Shown here in pieces: positions 17,326-25,141 of a DNA stretch of 40,308 nt. This stretch comes from Pseudomonadales bacterium. GTDB taxonomy: Bacteria > Pseudomonadota > Gammaproteobacteria > Pseudomonadales > Azotimanducaceae. The position numbers were made by a program, and so were the translations under genes. The notes under the pieces were generated by a model. The model saw only the letters and a program-made list of their open reading frames with translations, made no database searches and was not told where the DNA came from. Where the stretch lies: assembly GCA_029249645.1 (NCBI GenBank), contig JAQWWC010000289.1, positions 1 through 40,308 on the forward strand, given 5' to 3'. Numbering within the stretch: the stretch's first letter is position 1; each line of letters begins with the position of its first letter.

Positions 17326-18300
17326 TCAGACGGCAATTCTAAAACGATCGATCTGAATATCATCCACGCCCAGATCGGTAAAGTTATCGTCAACACGGCC
17401 CTTAATGTACTCGCGCCAGGTGAAGGACCGAAAATGGGGCGGGTCCTCGGTCAATTGTGCAATGGGTGCCAGGACGGCATCTGATTTCGGGTTATAAAAA
17501 TAGGGCGTGCTATAGCGGGCGGTTCGGTCGCGGGGCGTCACCCTATGAATTGCGGCGCGGTAGGCGTCGTTGCTCCACACCTGCATGGCATCCCCAAGAT
17601 TCACAACAATGGTGCCGGCTTGCGGCGGCACATCGACCCAGTGCTGATCCTGGGTCATGGTTTGTAACCCGCCTGTCAAGTCTTGCAGTAGCAATGTCAG
17701 GATGCCTGGGTCGGTGTGGTGATGCAGCGCCATATTGCCAAGGTCGCCGGCTTGGGCACGTTCGTTAGCGGGTAAGGGGTCTTGGGTTGGATAAAAATTA
17801 AGCCGAACCGTGCTGGTTGCTGGGTCGCCCATGGGTAATGCCTCGTTCGGAGCGGCTGCCAGAGCTCTATAAATCAACCCCAGGGTTCGATGTGCAACGA
17901 TTGAGGCTGATTCGAAAAAATCAGATAGCGTTTGCTTGAAAGCCTCGTCATCTGGCCACTGGTTGAGGTTTCGGCCGGTGGCCTTTGGACGCATAAAATC
18001 AAAGACCTCTTTGAGGTCGCGTTGGCGTTTGGTCATCTCTTGGTCGAAGTATCCCAAAGGACTGGATTCGGTCCGTTTGATGGCGCGTTTGCTTGCTTGG
18101 GGTTGCTTAAAAAAATCTTCCGAAGCCTGCCACATGGCTTCGATCTCTCGATCCAAGCCATGGTTTTGAAGCAGAAAAAAGCCGTGGTTTCGGCAGGCCG
18201 TATCTAAAGCCTGCAGGCCCTCTCCAGTCGCCTCAGCATTTGCTAAGTTGAGGGTGGGCACTAAGTTGTTGGTCGCAGTTTTGGGCATTTTGATCGTCAT
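17326..18300 (-). CDS. Isopenicillin-N-synthase-like Fe(II)/2-oxoglutarate oxygenase
   Basis: This is a soluble mononuclear iron oxygenase of about 324 residues from the ATG at 18300; a TTG at 18306 would add two residues. N-terminal DIOX_N features (ALDTACRNHGFFLLQNHGLD) are followed by the 2OG-FeII_Oxy core: HHHTDPGILTLLLQD holds the His-x-Asp pair, NLGDAMQVWSNDAYRAAIHRV holds the distal His, and RTARYS is the R-x-S motif that binds the 2-oxoacid. This layout covers gibberellin-oxidase-like, ethylene-forming and related bacterial enzymes. It is probably transcribed alone, as the 181-base gap to the next minus-strand gene holds two inverted repeats. The substrate is unknown. Confidence 0.91.
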   Translation of the reverse strand: MTIKMPKTATNNLVPTLNLANAEATGEGLQALDTACRNHGFFLLQNHGLDREIEAMWQASEDFFKQPQASKRAIKRTESSPLGYFDQEMTKRQRDLKEVFDFMRPKATGRNLNQWPDDEAFKQTLSDFFESASIVAHRTLGLIYRALAAAPNEALPMGDPATSTVRLNFYPTQDPLPANERAQAGDLGNMALHHHTDPGILTLLLQDLTGGLQTMTQDQHWVDVPPQAGTIVVNLGDAMQVWSNDAYRAAIHRVTPRDRTARYSTPYFYNPKSDAVLAPIAQLTEDPPHFRSFTWREYIKGRVDDNFTDLGVDDIQIDRFRIAV

Positions 18301-18371
18301 CGTCAATTGGGGTTGGGTGGGTTGTAGGGTAAAAGCTGTCAGTGAGCATACCAGAGCCTACGGTTTTCTTC

Positions 18372-18489
18372 AGCGCAGGCGTTAAGGGTAGGGCGCCGCG
18401 CTCGACGGCAACCTCCCAAGGTTTGTGAACCTGCAGAACGGTTTGGTCTCAATGAGTTGTAAGGCTTGTTTCTGTAGGCCGCCTGCGCT
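18372..18489. repeat. 10-bp inverted repeat upstream of the Rieske oxygenase
   Basis: AGCGCAGGCG (18372-18381) and CGCCTGCGCT (18480-18489) are exact inverted copies 98 bases apart in the 221-base divergent gap between the IPNS-type gene and the Rieske gene. The right arm ends 32 bases before the Rieske ATG. They could be paired operator sites or the base of a large mRNA fold. A short AGGTT/AACCT hairpin near 18420-18433 lies between them. Confidence 0.45.
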
Positions 18490-18521
18490 TATTCTCTTCC
18501 GATACCCCAAAGGACATCGAT

Positions 18522-19853
18522 ATGACAGTTACGATTATCGAGACAGATGGCGTAAGAAGCCACCAATCTTTCAACAAGGCGCGTTATCTCAGCTCGGATA
18601 CGATGGCTGCCGAATCTCGAGCGATTTGGTCCAACAGCTGGCTAATGGCAGGTCTCATTTGCGATGTTCAAAATCCGGGAGATTTTTTCGTATTTGAAGT
18701 TGGCTCAGAACAAATCCTAATCAGTCGGGATCAGCAAGATCAGCTTCATGGTTTTTATAACGTTTGCCAACATCGGGGTAATTTGCTGGTCGGCGCTGAA
18801 CACGGGCATGCCACGCACTTTCGTTGCCCCTATCATGCTTGGACTTATGATTTAGATGGCACGCTCAAGGGGGTCCCCTTGGTTGATAAGTTCGCCGAAG
18901 ACCCCCGCTGCGCGGATCGAAACTTAAAGCCTGTGGCCCTTGACGTCTGGAATGGATTTGTCTTCGTGCATCTGGGCGAGCAGCCTGAGCCGTTGTTGAC
19001 CTTTCTGGGCCCGGTTGCGTCGATTCTCGAGCCTTACGATTTTGGGGGTATGACGCTGGTCGAAGATCAGACGGTTCATCTCGATTGTAACTGGAAAGCG
19101 GTAGTTGATAATTTTTCAGAGTTGTACCACGTCGATTATCTGCATCCGCAGCACAAGCGAATGGTGGATTGTCATAATGATCTCGTCCGTTTGTTTGAAG
19201 GCGGACATACTGGGGTTGAGGTGCCGGGTGGTACGGTGAATCAAAAATTTGGTGTGCCGGAGATACCAACCGATATTCAATCGCAACAGCTAAAAAGTCT
19301 GGATTTGGATCCCAATGATTTCAACGGTCGTGTGCTCGATGTTCGTGGTGCGATCCAAGCCCAAAAACGCCAAATCGGGCCTGAACGGGGGATGCCCTAT
19401 GAGCGGTTTACGATGGATCAGTTGTCAGATGTCTGGCAGTACAATTTATTTCCCAACACGGTGTTGTCTTTTACGCCTGAGCACTGCTGGATTTTAAGGC
19501 CCAGACCCCACGCGACCGATCCTAATCAGTGCGAGTTTGATAAAATTAGTTTGGTTCGGTTTCCACAGGCATCTGCGAGCGATGGGCATAAAGCGGTGCT
19601 CGGTCCTGCAAGCCGAGATGGCGCCTTTGATCAGCCAAGCGAACGACCTGTGCGAGATGTTTTCGGATATCAAGCCGTAATTCTGGGTGAAAAAACCATG
19701 ACCGATACCATTGACCAAGATGTCGAGTTGTTGGGGCAGGTTCAGCAAGGCATGCAGTCTAAGGGGTTTAATACCGTTTTTTTAAATGAAGACGAGGTGC
19801 GCATTCAGCATTTCCACGCAGAACTGGATCGTAAGCTCTTGGCATCGTCTTGA
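18522..19853 (+). CDS. Rieske non-heme iron ring-hydroxylating oxygenase, alpha subunit
   Basis: This is a 443-residue terminal oxygenase component. The Rieske [2Fe-2S] motif is Cys82-x-His84 (VCQHRGNLL) and Cys102-x-x-His105 (FRCPYHAWTYD). The catalytic iron site follows in NFSELYHVDYLH: Glu200 is in the bridging position usually held by Asp or Glu, and His203 and His208 are ligands. AAAGGA lies seven bases before the ATG. A late DQDVELLGQVQQG segment (near residue 400) probably carries the third carboxylate ligand. No beta subunit, ferredoxin or reductase is present in the window, so electrons must come from elsewhere. Glu at the bridge is common in homotrimeric aliphatic or quaternary-amine oxygenases, so the substrate need not be aromatic (inference). 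Confidence 0.93.
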   Translation: MTVTIIETDGVRSHQSFNKARYLSSDTMAAESRAIWSNSWLMAGLICDVQNPGDFFVFEVGSEQILISRDQQDQLHGFYNVCQHRGNLLVGAEHGHATHFRCPYHAWTYDLDGTLKGVPLVDKFAEDPRCADRNLKPVALDVWNGFVFVHLGEQPEPLLTFLGPVASILEPYDFGGMTLVEDQTVHLDCNWKAVVDNFSELYHVDYLHPQHKRMVDCHNDLVRLFEGGHTGVEVPGGTVNQKFGVPEIPTDIQSQQLKSLDLDPNDFNGRVLDVRGAIQAQKRQIGPERGMPYERFTMDQLSDVWQYNLFPNTVLSFTPEHCWILRPRPHATDPNQCEFDKISLVRFPQASASDGHKAVLGPASRDGAFDQPSERPVRDVFGYQAVILGEKTMTDTIDQDVELLGQVQQGMQSKGFNTVFLNEDEVRIQHFHAELDRKLLASS

Positions 19854-19924
19854 TGTTTTAATACGTTCTTGAACTGGGTCTGTTGTTTGAGGCTCTTTGA
19901 CCACAAGGACGAGGTTTAGCAAAG

Positions 19925-20890
19925 ATGACTGATTTTATTAGAACGCCAGAGTCTAACTTTGAAGACTTGGCGGATTTTCAATATCTGCCCAACTATCATC
20001 AATGGCAAGATTTAAGGCTGCACTACTTGGATGAAGGGCCACGGGACGGGCCTGTCATGTTGCTCATGCATGGAATGCCGACCTGGAGTTACCTCTACCG
20101 AGACATAATTCCGCCGCTGGTTGCCGCGGGTTATCGCTGCATCGCGCCGGACCATCTTGGTTTTGGACGGTCCGATAAACCGACGGATATCCATTGGTAC
20201 ACCATTGCTCGGCATACCGAGGTCTTAACGAGTCTTATTCGAGCCCTTGATTTACAGCGCATTACGCTGGTGTGTCAGGATTGGGGCGGGCCGATTGGCC
20301 TTGCACAGGCGGCCATGATGTCAGCGCGGTTCGAACGACTTTGTATCATGAATACTTGGTTGCATCATGAAGGGTATGCGTATTCGGATGGCATTCGGAA
20401 TTGGAACAAAGCTTGGCAACCCGGCGGGCTGTTTGATTTGCAGTGCCCGGATGTGGGTTTGCTCTTGGTGCTGAGTGCCGGGCTTGCGGGCCCTAATGTG
20501 ATTTTTCCAGCGCTATCGAGTGGTAAACCACCCGCTTTGTCAGGAGCGGCCGAGCGGCTCTATCAAGGTTTCTCCGCGCCTTACAGGGGTCTGCCAGATG
20601 AGGCCTTTAATGGCTATCGTCGTTTCCCGAGATCGATCCCGCTCGACAGCTTTGACAATGGTAATGCTGCCGCGCAAGCCCTTCATTATCGCACCTTGCT
20701 AGATGGAACCTTGCCCACGCATTTTATTTGGGGCTGTCAGGACGAGGTCTTTACGGAAAGCTGGGGTCGAACATGGGCCACGCGGATGAAAGCATCTTTT
20801 GATCCGATTCAGAATGCGGGGCATTTTCTGCAAAATACCCACGGTGAAATGATCGTTGCGCGCTTGCTGGCGCGGATTCAAGAGGCTTAA
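19925..20890 (+). CDS. Haloalkane-dehalogenase-like alpha/beta hydrolase
   Basis: This 321-residue alpha/beta hydrolase is of the DhlA-like (HLD-I) kind. HGMPTWSYLYRD is at 49-60, the nucleophile elbow VCQDWGG has Asp119 with Trp120 next to it (first halide-binding Trp position), and the acid is likely Asp273 (WGCQDEVF). The general base is His300 (AGHFLQN). DHLGFGRSDKP at 76-86 is the conserved strand-turn. The family signature HG-x-PTW has Met51 where DhlA has Glu56. The second halide-stabilising residue cannot be placed without a structure, so a general hydrolase of a different ester or epoxide substrate is possible. It is 71 bases downstream of the Rieske gene on the same strand and may be co-transcribed with it. 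Confidence 0.85.
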   Translation: MTDFIRTPESNFEDLADFQYLPNYHQWQDLRLHYLDEGPRDGPVMLLMHGMPTWSYLYRDIIPPLVAAGYRCIAPDHLGFGRSDKPTDIHWYTIARHTEVLTSLIRALDLQRITLVCQDWGGPIGLAQAAMMSARFERLCIMNTWLHHEGYAYSDGIRNWNKAWQPGGLFDLQCPDVGLLLVLSAGLAGPNVIFPALSSGKPPALSGAAERLYQGFSAPYRGLPDEAFNGYRRFPRSIPLDSFDNGNAAAQALHYRTLLDGTLPTHFIWGCQDEVFTESWGRTWATRMKASFDPIQNAGHFLQNTHGEMIVARLLARIQEA

Positions 20891-20981
20891 TCGCTGGTCT
20901 TATCGGTTCGGGTCTCGGCCCTTAAGCCACGCAGAATCGGGACCGCCCAGAGCACAGACACCGAGGCCGATTACCGGTTAG

Positions 20982-20998
20982 ATCTATTGAGCATAGAT
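20982..20998. repeat. Small hairpin between convergent genes
   Basis: ATCTAT (20982-20987) and ATAGAT (20993-20998) form a perfect 6-bp stem with a 5-base loop. A CCGTG/CACGG stem (21001-21013) follows at once. They lie in the 141-base gap between the convergent dehalogenase-like gene and prpF. Neither is followed by a T-run on either strand, so I do not call an intrinsic terminator. Confidence 0.35.
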
Positions 20999-21031
20999 TG
21001 CCGTGCTGCACGGGCCAGGATGCTTAGGGGA

Positions 21032-22219
21032 TCACGTTAAATTGGGTGCTGGCACGCGAACCCAACCCTCCATCAGTGTGCGCGCACTTCGGCTCATGCC
21101 GGCCTTTCGGATGGTCCATTCGCCGTTCGTTGCGATCGCTTCTGCGCCCACCCGTAGAGTCCCTGAGGGGTGGCCAAAGCGTACCGATGCGCGCTCACCG
21201 CCACCGGCTGCGAGGTTGACCAAAGTGCCTGGTATCGCGGCAGCCGAGCCGATCGCGACCGCTGCAGTACCCATCATCGCGTGGTGCAGTTTGCCCATCG
21301 ATAGTGCGCGGACAACTAAATCGATTTCGGCGGCCTCAATGACTTTACCGCTGGAGGCGGTATAAGTAGTTGCTGGCGCCACGATGGCGATCTTGGGTGT
21401 GTGCTGTCGCGCCGCGGCTTCCGATGGCGCGCTAATCAGCCCCATTTTAATCGCGCCATGAGCCCGAATCGTTTCAAATTTTTCCAGTAGCGCTTCGTTG
21501 TTATTAATGGCGTCTTGTAACTCGCAGCCGGTAAAGCCTAGGTCAATTGCGTTCAAGAAGATGGTTGGGATACCCGCATTGATCATCGTTGCTGGAAAAA
21601 TACCAATGCCCGGCACATCTAATGCATCTATCAAGGCCCCGGTTGGAAACATAGCGCCTTCGCCGTCATCGGCGGGATCCATGAAATCGAGTTGCACTTC
21701 TGCTGCGGCGAACGTCACGCCATCGAGTTCGAAGTCTCCCAGCTCAACCACTTGGCCATTTTCAATGGGCACGTGCGCGATGATTGTTTTGCCAATATTG
21801 GCCTGAAAAATCCTAATCACTGCAATGCCATCTTCGGGCACTTTTTCAGGTTTAATTAAGCCTTGAGTAATGGCGAAGCCGCCTACCGCTGCCGACAGAT
21901 TGCCGCAGTTGCCGCTCCAATCGACAAAAGCTTGGTCGATCGATACCTGGCCGAAAAGATAGTCGACATCGTGGTCCGGTTCAGCACTTTTTGAGACGAT
22001 CACTGTTTTGCTGGTGCTTGAGGTCGCGCCCCCCATGCCATCGGTCTGCTTCCCATAGGGATCCGGACTACCAATCACGCGCAGCAGCAAGGCATCTCGG
22101 TAGGGGCCAGGCGCCTTCGCCGCATCGGGCAGATCCGTGAGACTAAAGAAAACCCCTTTGCTGGTGCCGCCGCGGATGTAGCTGGCCGGAATCTTAAGTT
22201 GTTGGGTTGGGCTCATCAT
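21032..22219 (-). CDS. prpF: PrpF, 2-methylaconitate cis-trans isomerase
   Basis: This 395-residue protein is of the PrpF/DapF-like fold and acts after AcnD in the AcnD-PrpF variant of the methylcitrate cycle by isomerising 2-methyl-trans-aconitate to the cis form. It begins IPASYIRGGTSKGVFF and carries DWSGNCGNLSAAVGGFAI with the catalytic Cys, and MINAGIPTIFLNA later. I place the start at the ATG at 22219 (AGAGAG just upstream); the frame is open further but would run into the end of acnD. The stop of acnD is 25 bases away, so the two are likely one operon. Other PrpF-fold enzymes (for example oxalomesaconate tautomerases) exist, but the acnD neighbour strongly favours PrpF. Confidence 0.93.
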   Translation of the reverse strand: MMSPTQQLKIPASYIRGGTSKGVFFSLTDLPDAAKAPGPYRDALLLRVIGSPDPYGKQTDGMGGATSSTSKTVIVSKSAEPDHDVDYLFGQVSIDQAFVDWSGNCGNLSAAVGGFAITQGLIKPEKVPEDGIAVIRIFQANIGKTIIAHVPIENGQVVELGDFELDGVTFAAAEVQLDFMDPADDGEGAMFPTGALIDALDVPGIGIFPATMINAGIPTIFLNAIDLGFTGCELQDAINNNEALLEKFETIRAHGAIKMGLISAPSEAAARQHTPKIAIVAPATTYTASSGKVIEAAEIDLVVRALSMGKLHHAMMGTAAVAIGSAAAIPGTLVNLAAGGGERASVRFGHPSGTLRVGAEAIATNGEWTIRKAGMSRSARTLMEGWVRVPAPNLT

Positions 22220-22244
22220 CAGGTCTCTCTTAAATTGAAGCCAA

Positions 22245-24851
22245 TTAAAGGGCAGTGCTGGCTCGAGTGGCTTGCAGAAAATCCTCTGCAAAGCGTTGGA
22301 GCACACCACCAGCTTCGTAAATCGAAAGCTCTTCCGCGGTGTCCAATCGGCAGGTAACGGGCATGCTCAAGGTCTCGCCATTCTTTCGGGTCATGACCAC
22401 GGTCAATGGTGCCCCCGGGTCTGGCGTGCCCTTAACCGTAAAGGTTTCGGAGCCGTCGATGGCGTAGGTCTCTCGATGGGTGCCCGCTATGAATTCGAGT
22501 GGCAATACGCCCATGCCAATGAGATTGGTGCGATGAATACGTTCAAAGCCTTCGGCGATAATGACTTCAACGCCCGCAAGGCGAACGCCCTTAGCCGCCC
22601 AATCCCGCGAGGAACCCTGTCCATAGTCTGCGCCTGCGATGATGATCAAAGGCTGCGCGCGGGCCATGTAGGTTTCAATGGCTTCCCACATGCGGGTCAC
22701 GGTGCCTTCAGGCTCAATGCGCGTGAGCGAGCCTTGTTGAACAACGCCATCAACGTTTGCCATCTCATTGACGAGTTTAGGATTGGCAAAGGTTGCGCGC
22801 TGGGCTGTTAAGTGATCGCCGCGATGGGTTGCATAGGAATTAAAGTCTTCCTCAGGCAAACCCATTTTATCAAGGTATTCGCCGGCGGCGCTGTCCAACA
22901 TGATCGCGTTGGAGGGCGACAGGTGATCGGTTGTGATGTTGTCTCCCAGCACGGCAAGTGGGCGTAGGGCTGTCAGCGTACGGGGCCGAGCGAGTGCGCC
23001 CTCCCAATACGGCGGCCGTCTAATATAAGTGCTCTCCGGCCGCCAATCATAGAGGGGTGGCGTGACTTCGGTCACGTCTTTGATCTTGATAAACATAGGG
23101 TCATAGACTTGGGTGAAATGTTCGGGCTTGACGCTGGTTGCAACAATGGCATCAATTTCTTCATCGCTCGGCCAGATGTCTTTTAGTGTGATTGGGTTCC
23201 CGGATGGATCATGGCCGAGCACGTCCTGCTCGATATCAAAACGAATCGTGCCCGCAATCGCATAAGCCACAACCAAAGGCGGTGATGCCAGGAAAGCTTG
23301 TTTTGCGTAAGGGTGAATACGGCCGTCAAAGTTGCGATTGCCTGACAAGACTGCCGTTGCGTACAAATCGCGCTCGATCACTTCTTTTTGGATAACGGGA
23401 TCAAGGGCGCCGCTCATGCCATTACAGGTCGTGCAGGCAAAGCCGACAATGCCAAAGCCCAGTTGCTCTAACTCGGTCAACAGGTTGGCATCCTCAAGAT
23501 AAAGTTGGACGGCTTTAGAGCCTGGGGCTAAAGACGTTTTTACCCAGGGTTTGCGCGTTAACCCCAAGGCGTTTGCCTTTTTAGCGAGCAGCGCGGCACT
23601 GATGACATTTCTTGGGTTTGAAGTATTGGTGCATGACGTAATAGCAGCAATGATTACGGCGCCATCGGGCATCAGGCTTGGGTCGTGCTCGCTTGGGCCG
23701 GTGATACCAGCAGTAGCAAGCTCGCTGGTTGCAACCCGACGATGCGGATTCGAGGGGCCTGCCATGTTGCGGCCGACGGTTGACAGATCAAATGTTAAAA
23801 CCCGCTCATACTCGGCTTCAAGGAGCTCGCTCGCCCACAAGCCGGTTTGACGCGCGTAGGTTTCAACTAACTGAACTTGCTCTGGTGCCCGAGCCGTGAG
23901 GGTTAGGTAATCGATGGTTTTTTCATCGATATAAAACATGGCTGCGGTTGCGCCAAACTCTGGCGTCATATTCGAAATCGTTGCTCTGTCGCCCAAGGTT
24001 AATGCGGCAGCGCCTGCCCCAAAAAACTCTAAATAGGATGAGACGACTCGTTCTGCCCGCAGGAACTCGGTCAGTGCCAACACAATGTCGGTGGCTGTAA
24101 TGCCGGGTTGACGTGTTCCGGTAAGTTCAACGCCTATGATATCGGGTAGGCGCATGTAGGACGCGCGTCCGAGCATGACGCTTTCTGCTTCTAGTCCGCC
24201 GACCCCAATGGCGATCACGCCCAGCGCATCAACATGAGGGGTATGACTGTCGGTTCCGACGAGGGTGTCGGGAAAGGCAATACCGTCTTGATTGTGGATG
24301 ACCGGTGACATTCTCTCTAAATTAATTTGGTGCATGATGCCGTTACCCGGCGGAATCACATCAACATTCTCAAAAGCGGTTTTGGTCCAATCAATAAAAT
24401 GAAAGCGATCATCGTTGCGTCGATCCTCGATAGCCCGATTTTTTTCAAACGCCTCGGGGTCAAAGCCAGCATGTTCAACGGCCAGCGAGTGATCGACGAT
24501 TAATTGGGTCGGCACAACCGGGTTCACTTGCGCTGGGTCTCCACCCCGTGCTGCGATGGCATCCCTTAATCCAGCTAGGTCAACCAAAGCGGTTTGTCCT
24601 AGGATATCGTGGCAGACAACCCGCGCTGGATACCAAGGAAAATCAAGATCGCGCTTGCGCTCGATCAGCTGCATTAGTGCGGCGTCAAGTAGGCTTGGAT
24701 CACACCGCCTAACGAGGTTCTCGGCGAGCACTTTTGAGGTATAAGGCAGTTTGCGAAAGCTGCCTGGCGCCAAGGCCTCAATCGCCGCTTCCGTATCGAA
24801 GTAGTCTAAGGTGGTTCCGGGTAACGGCTTTCTATATTGGCTATTAATCAT
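22245..24851 (-). CDS. acnD: AcnD, Fe/S-dependent 2-methylcitrate dehydratase
   Basis: This 868-residue aconitase-superfamily enzyme dehydrates 2-methylcitrate to 2-methyl-trans-aconitate in propionyl-CoA disposal. The iron-sulfur cluster cysteines are visible in AITSCTNTSNPRNV and in GFACTTCNGMSGALDP, and the C-terminal swivel domain shows GADYGQGSSRDWAAKGVRLAGVEVIIAEGFERIHRTNLIGMG. The IDWTKTAFENVDVIPPGNGIMHQINLE region near residues 150-175 is typical of the AcnA/AcnD branch. Length matches AcnD. prpF follows 25 bases downstream on the same strand. The usual partners prpB (lyase), prpC (synthase) and a PrpR regulator are not in the window. Confidence 0.94.
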   Translation of the reverse strand: MINSQYRKPLPGTTLDYFDTEAAIEALAPGSFRKLPYTSKVLAENLVRRCDPSLLDAALMQLIERKRDLDFPWYPARVVCHDILGQTALVDLAGLRDAIAARGGDPAQVNPVVPTQLIVDHSLAVEHAGFDPEAFEKNRAIEDRRNDDRFHFIDWTKTAFENVDVIPPGNGIMHQINLERMSPVIHNQDGIAFPDTLVGTDSHTPHVDALGVIAIGVGGLEAESVMLGRASYMRLPDIIGVELTGTRQPGITATDIVLALTEFLRAERVVSSYLEFFGAGAAALTLGDRATISNMTPEFGATAAMFYIDEKTIDYLTLTARAPEQVQLVETYARQTGLWASELLEAEYERVLTFDLSTVGRNMAGPSNPHRRVATSELATAGITGPSEHDPSLMPDGAVIIAAITSCTNTSNPRNVISAALLAKKANALGLTRKPWVKTSLAPGSKAVQLYLEDANLLTELEQLGFGIVGFACTTCNGMSGALDPVIQKEVIERDLYATAVLSGNRNFDGRIHPYAKQAFLASPPLVVAYAIAGTIRFDIEQDVLGHDPSGNPITLKDIWPSDEEIDAIVATSVKPEHFTQVYDPMFIKIKDVTEVTPPLYDWRPESTYIRRPPYWEGALARPRTLTALRPLAVLGDNITTDHLSPSNAIMLDSAAGEYLDKMGLPEEDFNSYATHRGDHLTAQRATFANPKLVNEMANVDGVVQQGSLTRIEPEGTVTRMWEAIETYMARAQPLIIIAGADYGQGSSRDWAAKGVRLAGVEVIIAEGFERIHRTNLIGMGVLPLEFIAGTHRETYAIDGSETFTVKGTPDPGAPLTVVMTRKNGETLSMPVTCRLDTAEELSIYEAGGVLQRFAEDFLQATRASTAL

Positions 24852-24941
24852 CGTGCTTTATCCGTTGCAATTAGACCAGATCAAGGTTGTTGACCTAGCG
24901 GCTTGAGTTTAAAGATAGGGTGCGAGTTGTATTCGGTCTTG

Positions 24942-25100
24942 GCGGTTTAACCGCTTGCAAGCTCCGCGCCGCGCGAACCTATGATACCTTAACTTCATTC
25001 GCTCGTCCCGTGCAGCGTGCGCGACCGGGCGCAGGGCCTTCTGTCTAGGATTTGAATGCCAAGCCGTTTTTAATAATGATAGAGTGAGGGACTAGTCACT
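24942..25100. promoter_or_regulatory. Dyads in the divergent acnD / flavin-monooxygenase promoter region
   Basis: The 290-base gap between acnD (minus) and the flavin monooxygenase (plus) holds two dyads. GCGGTT (24942-24947) and AACCGC (24949-24954) are separated by one base. AGTGA (25083-25087) and TCACT (25096-25100) are separated by eight bases. The second lies just after a possible -35 TTGAAT (25052-25057) and -10 TAATGA (25074-25079) for the plus-strand gene, where a repressor would be expected. No regulator gene is adjacent. Confidence 0.4.
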
Positions 25101-25141
25101 TTGGCGAACCCGTACCTGGGCCTAAAAGGCCATTGGAGAAG

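Noticed and set aside
22272-22811. 179-residue plus-strand frame inside acnD
   Set aside because: Antisense to the conserved swivel domain of AcnD; no motif.
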